Shown: piece by piece, positions 8,104 to 16,905 of the stretch
How the letters are laid out: the number at the start of each line of letters is the position of its first letter
Position numbering within the stretch: position 1 is the stretch's first letter
Source of the DNA: RBC038 sp041390625
Lineage (GTDB): Bacteria > Chloroflexota > Dehalococcoidia > UBA2979
Direction: 5' to 3'
DNA: 64,000 nt
Assembly (NCBI GenBank): GCA_041390625.1
Contig: JAWKPM010000001.1
Location: 1 to 64,000 of the forward strand
Translations under genes and position numbers: made by a program
Notes under the pieces: model-generated
What the model was told of the DNA's origin: nothing
Database searches by the model: none
Seen by the model: the letters and a program-made list of their open reading frames with translations, nothing else

Positions 8104-9569
8104 GCGTACGCGTGCGCTACGCGCCCAGCCCGACCGGCGATCCGCACGTCGGCAACATCCGCACAGCGCTGTGGTCGTGGCTGTTCGCCCGTCGACACGG
8201 AGGGCAGTTCCTCGTGCGGCTGGAGGACACGGACCAGTCGCGCGCGGTACCGGGGTCGCTCGAGCGCATCCTCGGATCGCTGAGCTGGCTCGGCGTGGAC
8301 TGGGACGAGGGGCCGGACATCGGCGGGCCGTATGCGCCGTACGTGCAGTCGGAACGCCTCGACCTCTATCACCGCGAGGTGGACCGCCTGGTCGAGCAGG
8401 GGGACGCGTACCCGTGCTTCTGCTCGGCCGAGGACCTCGATGAGATGCGGGCGCGGCAGCGTGCCGAGAACCGGCCCCCCGGCTACGACGGCCGCTGCCG
8501 GCTGATCCCGCGCGACGAGGCGGCGGCACGAGCGGCCTCGGAGTCGCACGTCGTGCGGTTCGCCATGCCTCGGGAGGGGTCGACGACGTTCTCGGACCTG
8601 CTGCGGGGCGAGATCACGGTCGAGAACAAGCTGCTCGACGACTTCGTGATCTTGAAGTCGGACCGCTACCCGACGTACCACCTCGCGCACCCGGTGGACG
8701 ACCACGCGATGGCGATCACGCACGTCACGCGCGGGGAGGAGTGGCTGCCCTCGACGCCGCGGCACGTGCAGCTGTTCCGCGCCCTCGGGTACGAGCCGCC
8801 AGTGTACGTGCACAACTCGGTGATCCTCGGGCCGGACGGGGGCAAGCTCTCGAAGCGGCACGGGGCGAAGTCGACCCTCGAGTACCGCGACGACGGGTAC
8901 CTGCCGGAGGCGCTGTTCAACTTCCTCGTGATGCTCGGTTGGTCGGTGGACGACCACACGGAGATCATCGGGCGGGACGAACTCATCCAGGTGTTCGACA
9001 TCGAGCGGCTGAGCGTCACGCCGGCCGTCTTCGACACGCAGAAGCTCGAGTGGATGAACGGCGTCTACCTGCGCGACCTGCCGGAGGCGCGCATCGCCGA
9101 GGCGTTCGCCGAGCGCCTCGATGCAGACCTGCCGTCGAACGTGCCGCGGCCGCCCGACGCCTCGATGGTGGCGGCGCTCGTGCCGCTGGTGCGCGAGCGC
9201 ATCAAGGTGCTGTCGGAGCTGGCAGAGCTCGTCGACTTCTTCTTCACGGGTCACATCGAGACGCCGGACGCCGAGGCGCTGCGGGGTCGGCCGTACCGCA
9301 ACGACCTCGAGGGGGCGATCACCGCCGCCGAGGCGGCGCTCGAGACGCTGACGGGCCTCGTTGCGTGGGAGCCCGAGGCGATGGAGGCGGCGCTGCGGGA
9401 GACCGCGGAGCGCCTCGGTCAGCGGGCGGGCAACGTCTTCATGGTGTGCCGCGTGGCGACGACCGGGCGTTCGATCACGCCGCCGCTGTTCGAGTCGATG
9501 GAGCTGATCGGGCGGGACGCGTGCCTCGAGCGGCTGCGCGCGGCGATCGAGGTGCTGCGGGGCGCGTAG
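8100..9569 (+). CDS. gltX: glutamyl-tRNA synthetase
   Basis: A 489-aa class I synthetase charging tRNA-Glu. The N-terminal ATP-binding signature YAPSPTGDPHVGNIRTA (HIGH-type) and the KLSKRHG version of KMSKS at about residues 248-254 are intact, as is the RLEDTDQSR motif. The C-terminal third is the helical anticodon-binding domain. Both tRNA-Glu (3296-3371) and tRNA-Gln (9640-9713) are nearby. Whether this is discriminating or mischarges tRNA-Gln for amidation cannot be read from the sequence. Confidence 0.95.
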   Translation: MSVRVRYAPSPTGDPHVGNIRTALWSWLFARRHGGQFLVRLEDTDQSRAVPGSLERILGSLSWLGVDWDEGPDIGGPYAPYVQSERLDLYHREVDRLVEQGDAYPCFCSAEDLDEMRARQRAENRPPGYDGRCRLIPRDEAAARAASESHVVRFAMPREGSTTFSDLLRGEITVENKLLDDFVILKSDRYPTYHLAHPVDDHAMAITHVTRGEEWLPSTPRHVQLFRALGYEPPVYVHNSVILGPDGGKLSKRHGAKSTLEYRDDGYLPEALFNFLVMLGWSVDDHTEIIGRDELIQVFDIERLSVTPAVFDTQKLEWMNGVYLRDLPEARIAEAFAERLDADLPSNVPRPPDASMVAALVPLVRERIKVLSELAELVDFFFTGHIETPDAEALRGRPYRNDLEGAITAAEAALETLTGLVAWEPEAMEAALRETAERLGQRAGNVFMVCRVATTGRSITPPLFESMELIGRDACLERLRAAIEVLRGA

Positions 9570-9594
9570 GTTCGGGTCTCGGGGAAGTCTCGCA

Positions 9595-9623
9595 GTGACC
9601 GCACCGCGCACGTTTGGTACGGT
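9595..9623 (+). promoter_or_regulatory. promoter of tRNA-Gln
   Basis: GTGACC (9595-9600) and TACGGT (9618-9623) are separated by 17 bp and lie 17 bp before the tRNA 5' end, an ideal layout for a sigma-A-type promoter. The same -10 hexamer TACGGT is seen before the cysteine desulfurase gene. Confidence 0.6.
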
Positions 9624-9639
9624 TTGGGACCTCGAACGC

Positions 9640-9713
9640 TGGGGACTCGTCTAATGGTAGGACAGCGGACTCTGGATCCGTAAGTCGGGGTTCGAATCCC
9701 TGGTCCCCAGCCA
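9640..9713 (+). tRNA. tRNA-Gln (CUG)
   Basis: Cloverleaf with acceptor TGGGGAC/GTCCCCA, TTCGAAT T-loop and anticodon loop CTCTGGA, giving anticodon CTG. The CCA end is encoded. It follows gltX by 70 bp with its own promoter. Confidence 0.95.
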
Positions 9714-9814
9714 CTCCCTTCCTCTGGCGACCCGCGCGGACATGTTGGCCGCATACCGACGACGCGCCACGCTTCTCAGTCTCGTGGTGCAAACTCTCGT
9801 CGCGGATGGTGTCG

Positions 9815-10264
9815 CTAGGGATTCGCCGGCACCTCCATTCCCCACGCCTCCATGAGCGAACGGATCTTCGCCGGGTCGCGCGGCCCTGACGCGGCAAGCT
9901 CGGCCAGTTCCACGAAGAACCCGTCGAGACCGGGCGAGTGGATGAAGATGAGCGTGGCCGGGGAGCTGCCAGCGTTGGCGAACCCGTGGAGGGTCCCTCG
10001 CGGGACGACGAGGAACGACCCCGTCGTCCCCCGAACCGTCGCGTCAGCGACCCGGAAGTCGAACGCCCCGTCGACGACGTAGAACGCCTCCTCTTCCGCG
10101 CGATGGACGTGCGGGAGCGGGGCGAAGCCGTTGGGCTGGAAGGTGCCCTCGACGAGCGAGTACGCACCGACCGTTTCCCCTGCCGTTGCCTTGATGCTCA
10201 GAACCGCGTCGAACACTCTCGCCGCCCGACCATCGCCTGGCTGTACAAGCAAAGGCTCAGACAC
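9815..10264 (-). CDS. cupin-domain protein
   Basis: A 149-aa single-domain cupin. Metal-binding motif 1 is visible as PLPHVHRAEEEAFYVVDG (two His and Glu) and motif 2 as VPRGTLHGFAN with a conserved His. Cupins of this size are often dioxygenases, isomerases or small-molecule sensors; no substrate can be assigned. GTG 10264 is chosen because GGAGGGA lies 4 nt upstream; a longer in-frame reading to an ATG at 10342 lacks a ribosome-binding site. Confidence 0.8.
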   Translation of the reverse strand: MSEPLLVQPGDGRAARVFDAVLSIKATAGETVGAYSLVEGTFQPNGFAPLPHVHRAEEEAFYVVDGAFDFRVADATVRGTTGSFLVVPRGTLHGFANAGSSPATLIFIHSPGLDGFFVELAELAASGPRDPAKIRSLMEAWGMEVPANP

Positions 10265-10493
10265 GCGGTCCCTCCGATTCAGGTTTGCGTCGGGCCGGGA
10301 TGCCGAGTGGACGTACCGCTCGACCCGACTGTCCGCACTCATGATGTCGAATCCGACGCCGTCGCGTCGCGCGCTCGCGGAGCCCCTCGAGGTATGGCTC
10401 CTTCGGCGTGCAAGAATCGTGCAACATCGCCGACATGTCGCTGATCTAGGCTGCTCGCATGCTCGACGGGGATCGGGCAGGCAGGGGGCGACG

Positions 10494-11978
10494 ATGAGTG
10501 AGCTGTACGACGGGTACATCGTCGGCCAGGGCATCGATGAGATGTTCGCGCCGGACGGGTCGGTGCGTGCGCCCTACGCCTCGTTCCTCGAGCGGACACG
10601 CGGCTGGGACGGTGCGCGGTACCGCGATCGCGAGGAGGCGGCCGGCCTCGAGACGCTGAACAACGGCATCACCTTCACGGTGTACTCGGAGAGCCTCGGG
10701 ACCGAGCGGATCTTCCCGTTCTCGCTCATCCCCCGGATCATCGAGCATCAGGAGTGGGCGCGCGTCGAGCGCGGGCTGATCCAGCGCGTGACGGCGCTCA
10801 ATCGCTTCCTCGCGGACCTGTACGACCAGCAGCAGGTGATCGCCGACGGGATCGTGCCGGGGCCGCTCGTCCTCGACCACCCCGGGTACCAGCTCTCGAT
10901 GGTCGGCGTGCGCGCCCCCCTCGGGACGCACGTGCACATCGCGGGGATCGACCTCATTCGCGACATCGAGGGCGAGTTCCGTGTGCTGGAGGACAACCTG
11001 CGCACGCCCTCGGGTGTCTCGTACGTCATCGAGAACCGGCGAACGATGGCGACCTCGGTGCCCGAGGTGTTCCCCCGGGAGGGCGTGGGTCCGGTCGTCG
11101 ACTACCCCGAGCGGCTGCTGGAGGCGCTCATCGAGGTGGCGCCTCCGGGCGCGCCCGAGACGCCTCGGGTGGTGATCCTCACGCCGGGCGCGGCGAACTC
11201 GGCGTACTTCGAGCACTCGTTCCTCGCGCGGCAGATGGGCATCGAGCTCGTCGAGGGGCGCGATCTGCTGGTGCACGAGGAGCGCGTCTACCTGCGTTCG
11301 ACGACCGGCCTCGAGCGGGTGGACGTCATCTACCGGCGCGTGGACGACGAATTCATCGACCCGCTGGCATTCCGCCCGGATTCGATGCTCGGCGTGCCGG
11401 GCCTGATGAGCGCCTACCGCGCAGGCAACGTCACGCTGGTGAACGCGGTCGGGAACGGCGTCGCGGACGACAAGGCTGTGTATCGCTACGTGCCGGACCT
11501 CGTGCGGTACTACCTGAACGAAGAGCCGATCCTCCGCAACGTCGACACGTACGTCGGCTGGCGCGAGGACGACCTCGAGTACATGCTCGACCACCTCGAT
11601 GAGCTCGTCTCGAAGCCAACGGACGCCTCGGGCGGCTACGGCATCGTGGTGGGGCCGCAGGCCTCGCCGCGGGACCTCGACGCGCTGCGATTGAACATTC
11701 GATCCGACCCTCGACGATGGGTGGCGCAGCCGGTGCAGGAGTTCTCGACGATCCCGTCCTTCGACGGCGACCACTTCGAGCCTCGACGATCCGACCTGCG
11801 GCCGTTCGTGGTGACGGGTGCGTCCTCGTGGGTGCTGCCGGGCGGCCTGACGCGCGTGGCCCGCGATCGGGAGTCGTACATCGTGAACTCCTCGCAGGGC
11901 GGCGGAAGCAAGGACACGTGGGTGCTGGCACCTCGAGGCGGACACGCGGCCGGCCCGCTGCCCGAGGAGGTGGACTAG
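10494..11978 (+). CDS. circularly permuted type 2 ATP-grasp protein
   Basis: A 494-aa member of the circularly permuted ATP-grasp family (DUF404/DUF407). Characteristic blocks are NGITFTVYSE, ALNRFLADLY, VLEDNLRTPSGVSYVIENR, the YRRVDDEFIDPL motif, NAVGNGVADDK and GGYGIVVGP. Family members are thought to ligate amino acids or peptides. It is followed directly by an alpha-E protein and a transglutaminase-fold protein, then an Anbu-type peptidase, a recurrent neighbourhood in bacteria. The ATG at 10494 has GGGGGCG upstream. The alpha-E ATG begins immediately after the TAG stop. Confidence 0.9.
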   Translation: MSELYDGYIVGQGIDEMFAPDGSVRAPYASFLERTRGWDGARYRDREEAAGLETLNNGITFTVYSESLGTERIFPFSLIPRIIEHQEWARVERGLIQRVTALNRFLADLYDQQQVIADGIVPGPLVLDHPGYQLSMVGVRAPLGTHVHIAGIDLIRDIEGEFRVLEDNLRTPSGVSYVIENRRTMATSVPEVFPREGVGPVVDYPERLLEALIEVAPPGAPETPRVVILTPGAANSAYFEHSFLARQMGIELVEGRDLLVHEERVYLRSTTGLERVDVIYRRVDDEFIDPLAFRPDSMLGVPGLMSAYRAGNVTLVNAVGNGVADDKAVYRYVPDLVRYYLNEEPILRNVDTYVGWREDDLEYMLDHLDELVSKPTDASGGYGIVVGPQASPRDLDALRLNIRSDPRRWVAQPVQEFSTIPSFDGDHFEPRRSDLRPFVVTGASSWVLPGGLTRVARDRESYIVNSSQGGGSKDTWVLAPRGGHAAGPLPEEVD

Positions 11979-12947
11979 ATGCTGGCGCGCGTCGCGGAGA
12001 ACCTCTACTGGCTCGGCCGCCTGCTGGAGCGGGCGGACAACATGGCGCGACTGACGGACGTCAGCTTCGCAGCGAACGTTGAGGCGGCGCCTCCGATGGG
12101 GGCCGACGAGGCGGTGGTCGCCGCGCTCGGACAGCGGCGCGCCTTCGAGGAGGCGCGCGAGCACGACCCCGACCTCGATGCGCGTGCATACCTCGTGTTC
12201 TCCGCCGAGCACGCGGGGTCGCTGCGCTCGACGGTGCGGGGGGCTCGGTCGCTGGCGCGGGAGACGCGGGAGCACCTCTCGCGGGAGGTGTTCGAAGAGC
12301 TGAACCGCCTCTACCTCGAGCTGGAGCGTGCCGCCTCGGTGGCCGACCCGGACTCGGACTTCGCGCTGCAGGCGTTCTGCAGCACGGTGAAGCACTCGAC
12401 CTCGGCGATCCAGGGGCTCATCGACAACACGATGCTTGTGACCGAGGGCACGAGCTGGCTGCGCTGCGGCGTCGCCCTCGAGCGGGCGGACATGACGAGC
12501 CGGATGATCGACACGAAGTACTTCGTGCTGCTGCCCGAGGCCGCGGACGTGGGCGGGCCGATCGACCGCTTCCAGTGGATGGTGCTGCTGCGGTCCGTGA
12601 GCGCCCTCGAGGCCTACCGCAAGCGGTATCGAGGCGGCGTCTCCGGGCCCAACGTGGCGCGGCTGCTGATCTACGACCGCGGGTTCCCGCGCAGCCTCGT
12701 CTCGAGTGTGAACGCCCTCGTGGCTGCGTACGAAGAGGCGACGCGCGAGACGCCGAGCGCTCGCCGCAGACGTGCGCTGCGCGAGATACTGATGCTCCAA
12801 CTGGACCTGGAAGCAGGAACCGTGGACGTCGCGATCGAACAAGGGCTGCACGAATTCCTCGATGAGGTGCAGCGCCGGCTGGCGCTGACCAACGAGGCGC
12901 TGGCTGCCGACCTCTTCCGCGCGATCCCGGAGGGCGTCGCCGGGTGA
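11979..12947 (+). CDS. alpha-E domain protein (DUF403)
   Basis: A 322-aa all-helical protein of the alpha-E superfamily. It begins MLARVAENLYWLGRLLERADN, the family signature, and has the ARSLARETREHLSREVFEELN helix and a late GLIDNTM segment. The biochemical role is unproven; it always co-occurs with circularly permuted ATP-grasp proteins. It starts at the base after the ATP-grasp stop and overlaps the transglutaminase start by 4 bp (GTGA), so the three are cotranslated. Confidence 0.9.
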   Translation: MLARVAENLYWLGRLLERADNMARLTDVSFAANVEAAPPMGADEAVVAALGQRRAFEEAREHDPDLDARAYLVFSAEHAGSLRSTVRGARSLARETREHLSREVFEELNRLYLELERAASVADPDSDFALQAFCSTVKHSTSAIQGLIDNTMLVTEGTSWLRCGVALERADMTSRMIDTKYFVLLPEAADVGGPIDRFQWMVLLRSVSALEAYRKRYRGGVSGPNVARLLIYDRGFPRSLVSSVNALVAAYEEATRETPSARRRRALREILMLQLDLEAGTVDVAIEQGLHEFLDEVQRRLALTNEALAADLFRAIPEGVAG

Positions 12948-13750
12948 TCGTCCGCGTCCGCTGGAACACGCACTACCGGTACTCCAACCCGGTGGAGCTG
13001 CTGCACACCGAATTGCGGGTGGAGCCGGTGGACCGTCCCGGCACGCAGCGGGTGATCGAGTCGCGGCTGCTGACGAAGCCGCCCGCGACGATCGCGGCGC
13101 ACGAGGACGTCTTCGGGAACCGGGTGGCTCACCTCGACTTCCTCGAGGCGGTGTCGGACCTCGAGGTGGGGCTGTCGGCGGATGTCGAGACCTCGGGAGC
13201 GCCCGAGCCGGCCTCGACGCTGAGTCCTCTCCTCGCGCGGCTGTACGTGCAGCCGACCACGCGCGCGCCGTTCGACGATGCCTTCAACGCCTTCGTGCCG
13301 GCCGTCGCGGGCGAGGGACGCCTCGCGTTCGCTGAGGCGCTGAACCGGCACCTGCACGCGGAGTTCGTCTACGAGGTCGGCGCCTCGGACGTCGGCCACA
13401 CGGCTCGGGACGTCGCCCGCAGCGGGCGTGGGGTGTGCCAGGACTTCGCGCACCTCATGCTGGCGATCCTGCGCGCGCGGGAGATCCCGGCGCGCTACGT
13501 CAGCGGCTACCTCGCCGCGCCGGGGGAAGCGATCGAGGCGAACGCCAGCCACGCCTGGGTGCAGGTCCTCGAGGGTGACGCCTGGCACGGGCTCGATCCG
13601 GCCAACGGCGTGCCGCAGGACGAGCACTACGTGGTGGCAGCCGTAGGGCGCGACTACGATGATGTCCCTCCGCTGCGGGGGACGTACACCGGAGCGGCGA
13701 GCGAATCCTGGACCACCCACCTGGAGGTGGATTCGAACTCTCAGCAGTAG
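12944..13750 (+). CDS. transglutaminase-fold peptidase-like protein
   Basis: A 268-aa protein with an N-terminal beta domain (VRWNTHYRYSNPVELLHTEL) typical of Bact_transglu_N, followed by the transglutaminase core. The catalytic triad is visible: Cys165 in RGVCQDFAHLM, His in NASHAWVQV and Asp in HGLDPANG. Such proteins may hydrolyse or form amide bonds. GTG start overlaps the alpha-E stop. Third gene of the ATP-grasp/alpha-E/transglutaminase run. Confidence 0.9.
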   Translation: MIVRVRWNTHYRYSNPVELLHTELRVEPVDRPGTQRVIESRLLTKPPATIAAHEDVFGNRVAHLDFLEAVSDLEVGLSADVETSGAPEPASTLSPLLARLYVQPTTRAPFDDAFNAFVPAVAGEGRLAFAEALNRHLHAEFVYEVGASDVGHTARDVARSGRGVCQDFAHLMLAILRAREIPARYVSGYLAAPGEAIEANASHAWVQVLEGDAWHGLDPANGVPQDEHYVVAAVGRDYDDVPPLRGTYTGAASESWTTHLEVDSNSQQ

Positions 13751-13839
13751 GCCGGCGCGATGCGGGCGATCCCCGAGGGAGCGCGCACGCACGAGCCGCC
13801 ACGATCAGTGCGAGTGACCGAGCGGGCTCGGGAGACAAC

Positions 13840-14601
13840 GTGACGTTCTGCCTCGGGATCAAGGTGGCGACCGGCCTCGTCGGGATCGCCGACACGCGCA
13901 TCATCACGGGCACAGAGCGGATCACGGCGCGCAAGATGTGGGTCTCGCCGGACCCGGAGCGCCCGTTCTTCCTCATGAGCTCGGGCCTGCGCTCCGTGCG
14001 CGACAAGGTCGTCACGTACTTCGAGGAGGAGATCGCCGAGGCCGGCGACTCCCTCGACCGGCTGTTCAAGGTCGTGAACCTGTACGCCGAGCAGGTGCGC
14101 CGCGTCGACCAGGAGGACCGCAAGGCGCTCACGGCGGCCGGGCTGCGCTTCGACTCGCAGGCACTCATCGGCGGTCAGCTCGAGGGTGACCCGGTCCATC
14201 GGCTGTTCCTCGTGTACCCCGAGGGCAACTGGGTCGAGGTCATGGAGGGCACGCCGTACCAGATCATCGGTGAGACGGGGTACGGGAAGCCCATCCTCGA
14301 CCGCACACTCGACTTCGAGGACGACATGCGGTTCGCCTTCAAGGTGGGCTGCCTCGCGTTCGACTCGACGCGCATCAGCGCGGCGGACGTCGACTTCCCC
14401 CTCGATGTCGTGCTGTTCGAGCGGGACAGCAAGCGGCTGATCGAGCATCGCTACGCGCGCGACGAGCTGCAGGACGTCTCGACGTGGTGGCAGGAGCGCC
14501 TGCGCACCTCGATCGACGAGCTGCCCGACCAGTGGATCGGTGAGGCGTTCTCCAAGCTCGAGCCGCACGGCTCGGAGCTTCCGTCGCTCCTCGGCGACTG
14601 A
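13840..14601 (+). CDS. Anbu-type proteasome-like peptidase
   Basis: A 253-aa Ntn-hydrolase resembling the bacterial ancestral beta subunit (COG3484). After removal of the initiator residue the chain starts with Thr, the expected N-terminal nucleophile (MTFCLGIKVATGLVGIADTR). It has the MSSGLRSVRDKV and RFDSQALIGGQ blocks. Anbu is known to assemble into helical or ring-like particles and to sit next to ATP-grasp, alpha-E and transglutaminase genes, exactly as here. The start is GTG 13840, 89 bp after the transglutaminase, with GGGAGA upstream. Confidence 0.88.
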   Translation: MTFCLGIKVATGLVGIADTRIITGTERITARKMWVSPDPERPFFLMSSGLRSVRDKVVTYFEEEIAEAGDSLDRLFKVVNLYAEQVRRVDQEDRKALTAAGLRFDSQALIGGQLEGDPVHRLFLVYPEGNWVEVMEGTPYQIIGETGYGKPILDRTLDFEDDMRFAFKVGCLAFDSTRISAADVDFPLDVVLFERDSKRLIEHRYARDELQDVSTWWQERLRTSIDELPDQWIGEAFSKLEPHGSELPSLLGD

Positions 14602-14634
14602 CGCCTCGGCTCGAGAGTCCGCTGGCCCCTCGAA

Positions 14635-15132
14635 TCAGGCGTGCGTCGCGCGCAGCGCGGCGATCTTCGCGTTGTCCCAGCTCACGAGGCGGTCGGGGGT
14701 GAAGACGGCCCAGCGGGTCGTGTCGCCCGTAGCGGTCGTCTCGCGGCGTCGAGGGGTCGCGTCGGACTCGCCGTGACCGCCGGCATACTTCGTCCCGATC
14801 ACCATGCGCGCCTCCTCGAGGTCCGGATCGGCGTCCTCCTCGGCAGCGCTCTCGAGGACGCGGGCGGTGCCTTGGAACATCGCGCCCACCAGCTCCGGGA
14901 AGCGCTCGTTGCGGTCCACGAGCACGGTCGCGTTCGGGTTGCGGCGGAGGTTGACGATCTTCTGGCCTCGGCCGGTGAAGTAGATCTTGCCGTTGACCCA
15001 GCCGAACCACATCGGCGTGAGGTTGATGCGCCCGCCCGCGTCGACCGTGGCGATGCGCATGTTCCAGCTCGAGGTCATGAGCTCGTCGAGTTCGGCCTCG
15101 GTGAGGGCGATCTTGCGGGAGAGTCGGGGCAC
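14635..15132 (-). CDS. PPOX-class (F420/FMN-binding) oxidoreductase
   Basis: A 165-aa split beta-barrel protein of the pyridoxamine 5'-phosphate oxidase-like superfamily. Diagnostic segments are MRIATVDAGGRINLTPMWF, KIYFTGRGQKIVNLRRNP and TVLVDRNERFPELVG. Proteins of this class use F420 or flavin to reduce varied substrates. The GTG at 15132 is fixed by GAAGGAG 6 nt upstream. Convergent with the Anbu gene. Confidence 0.85.
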   Translation of the reverse strand: MPRLSRKIALTEAELDELMTSSWNMRIATVDAGGRINLTPMWFGWVNGKIYFTGRGQKIVNLRRNPNATVLVDRNERFPELVGAMFQGTARVLESAAEEDADPDLEEARMVIGTKYAGGHGESDATPRRRETTATGDTTRWAVFTPDRLVSWDNAKIAALRATHA

Positions 15133-15219
15133 GGTGACTCCTTCGATGGGCGGGGCGCGACTTCGAGGGTGATCGTATCGCGCGCGGCGGTCGAGGCCGG
15201 CGCGCCTCAGAGCTTGGCG

Positions 15220-15960
15220 TCAGCAGTCGGTGGGGCCGACGGGGGGCGGCGCGTAGTCCTCGGGAACGTGCTCCATCATGGCGCGCACCTCGGGCCACGG
15301 GGGCGCCTGTACCCAGCGGCCGCCGAACCAGCGCGTCAGGCGGAAGCTGCCGACCGTCATGTTGAAGGTCGTCTCGTTCTGTCGTCGGTTGAAGCGGAGC
15401 GACGGCGTGTTGTGGCTGCGGATCACGCCGGTTGCGACCCACTGCCCGTGCTGCCGCCGGTACTCCCACGTCGCGTAGCGCCCTCGAGCGGACATGCCGC
15501 TGCCTCGGTATTCGGGAACGACTTCCCATTCGTAGCCGATGTTCACATGCTCGGCGAGCGGGCCGCCGAAGCGGTACTCGGGCATGCGGAACTCGCCCGT
15601 GTCGGCGGTGGCGAAGCCGACGTAGGTCAGCTCGCCGTCATCACCCTCGATGGACTGGAGCGAGACCCAGGCCTTGTCGGAGCCCTCCTGCATGAAGCGC
15701 ACGAGGTAGTCAAAGTCGATGTCCGGATGCATCCTCGAGCGCCGGGCGACGAGGGCCTCGACGGTGTCCACGACCTCGGAGTTCACGGCGCCGGGGCCGG
15801 ACTCACGGTCGTCCGGTACGCGCACGAGGTAGCGGTTCCCGACGTAGACGACCTCGGAGTAGTAGATCGGGCTGAGGGCCTTCTTGCCGATACGCCACAC
15901 GGCGCCACGCGCGCCGAGGAAGCTGGCGAGGTAGCGGACGCGGTTGAGACGCTGGCGCAC
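15220..15960 (-). CDS. divergent GNAT-like protein, paralog A
   Basis: A 246-aa member of a family with seven copies in this window. Shared marks are an N-terminal SPIYYSEVVYV, DDRESGPGAVN, a central EYRFGGPLAEH, then EVVPEYRGSGMSARGRY, which resembles the acetyl-CoA-binding loop of GNAT acyltransferases (V-x-P-x-Y-R-G-x-G). IRSHNTPSLRF and the C-terminal RWFGGRWVQAPPW follow. Substrate and activity are unknown. First of three tandem leftward copies. Start is GTG 15960 with only weak Shine-Dalgarno. A possible role in surface sugar acylation is inference from the polysaccharide-linked copies at 40-54 kb. Confidence 0.75.
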   Translation of the reverse strand: MRQRLNRVRYLASFLGARGAVWRIGKKALSPIYYSEVVYVGNRYLVRVPDDRESGPGAVNSEVVDTVEALVARRSRMHPDIDFDYLVRFMQEGSDKAWVSLQSIEGDDGELTYVGFATADTGEFRMPEYRFGGPLAEHVNIGYEWEVVPEYRGSGMSARGRYATWEYRRQHGQWVATGVIRSHNTPSLRFNRRQNETTFNMTVGSFRLTRWFGGRWVQAPPWPEVRAMMEHVPEDYAPPPVGPTDC

Positions 15961-16080
15961 CGGGGTGTGGACCTTTCCAACACGCCAGTTGTAACACCAC
16001 GCTCTCGGTTATGTGAACTCTCTGACCCTGGCCTAGTACCGCCGTCGATGACGACGCCGCAGCGGGGGTTCGGTTCAGGC

Positions 16081-16854
16081 TCAGTCCTCGGTTGGCAGGG
16101 CGGGCGGCTCGTAGCCCTCCGGGAGGAACTCCATCAGGGCACGGACCTCGTCCCAGGGCGGCAATTGCACCCAGCGACCGCCGAACCACCGAGTCACGCG
16201 GAACGAGCCGGGGACCACGTTGAGCGTGCCCGCGCTCTGCCGGTAGCTCGAGCGGAGCGAGGGCGTGTTGTGGCTGCGGACAACGCCCGTCGACATCCAC
16301 ATGCCGCGATGGGCGCGGTAGTTCCAGTTGGCGTAACGGCCTCGGTAGGAGAGGCGGCGACCTCGATACTCCGGGACGATCTCCCATTCGTAGCTGACGG
16401 CCACGTGATCGGCGAGGGGGCCGCCGAAGCGGTACTCGGCCATGTGAAAGTCGCCGCGGTCGTAGGTGGACAGCGCGATGAACGTGACGGTGCCGTCATC
16501 GCCCTCGATGCCGGTCAGGGTCGCCCAGGCACGATCGCTGCCGGTGCGGAAGTGCTCCGCCAGCAGATCGAAGTCGAGGTCAGGGTGCATGCGCGGGCGG
16601 CGGGCGACCAATTCCTCGAGCGACTCGATGACCTCGGTGTTGACGGCGCCGGGGCCGGACTCGCGATCGTCGGGGATCTCGACGAGGTAGCCGTTCGTCA
16701 CATAGAGGACCTCGGAGTAGTAGATGGGGCTCAGCACCTTGAGCACGACACGCCACAGCGCGCCTCGGACGCCGAGGAAGCCCACCAGGTGCCTGATTCT
16801 GTCGAGACGTCCGCGCACCGATAGCCGACCCATCCGCCTCGAGTCTTCTAGCAC
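16081..16854 (-). CDS. divergent GNAT-like protein, paralog B
   Basis: A 257-aa copy, very similar to paralogs A and C: LSPIYYSEVLYVTNGYLVEI, DDRESGPGAVNTEV, EYRFGGPLADHVAVSYEWEI, VPEYRGRRLSYRGRY, VRSHNTPSLRSSY and TRWFGGRWVQLPPWDEVR. In the GNAT-loop position it carries RGRRLS rather than the usual Gly-x-Gly/Ala, so acetyl-CoA binding is not certain. Start could be GTG 16854 or ATG 16833; the latter matches the N-termini of the other copies better. It lies 121 bp from A and 52 bp from C, probably by tandem duplication. Confidence 0.75.
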   Translation of the reverse strand: MLEDSRRMGRLSVRGRLDRIRHLVGFLGVRGALWRVVLKVLSPIYYSEVLYVTNGYLVEIPDDRESGPGAVNTEVIESLEELVARRPRMHPDLDFDLLAEHFRTGSDRAWATLTGIEGDDGTVTFIALSTYDRGDFHMAEYRFGGPLADHVAVSYEWEIVPEYRGRRLSYRGRYANWNYRAHRGMWMSTGVVRSHNTPSLRSSYRQSAGTLNVVPGSFRVTRWFGGRWVQLPPWDEVRALMEFLPEGYEPPALPTED

Positions 16855-16905
16855 TCACCTCGGCTACGGCCCACTCGCGGCGGCGGGCGGTCCGAAGGAC
16901 GGGCG

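Noticed and set aside
7530..9611. A 693-aa minus-strand frame opposite rluD and gltX
   Set aside because: Low-complexity Arg/His/Pro composition and complete overlap with conserved genes.
10446..12851. An 801-aa minus-strand frame opposite the ATP-grasp and alpha-E genes
   Set aside because: Same shadow effect; the plus-strand proteins have full family signatures.
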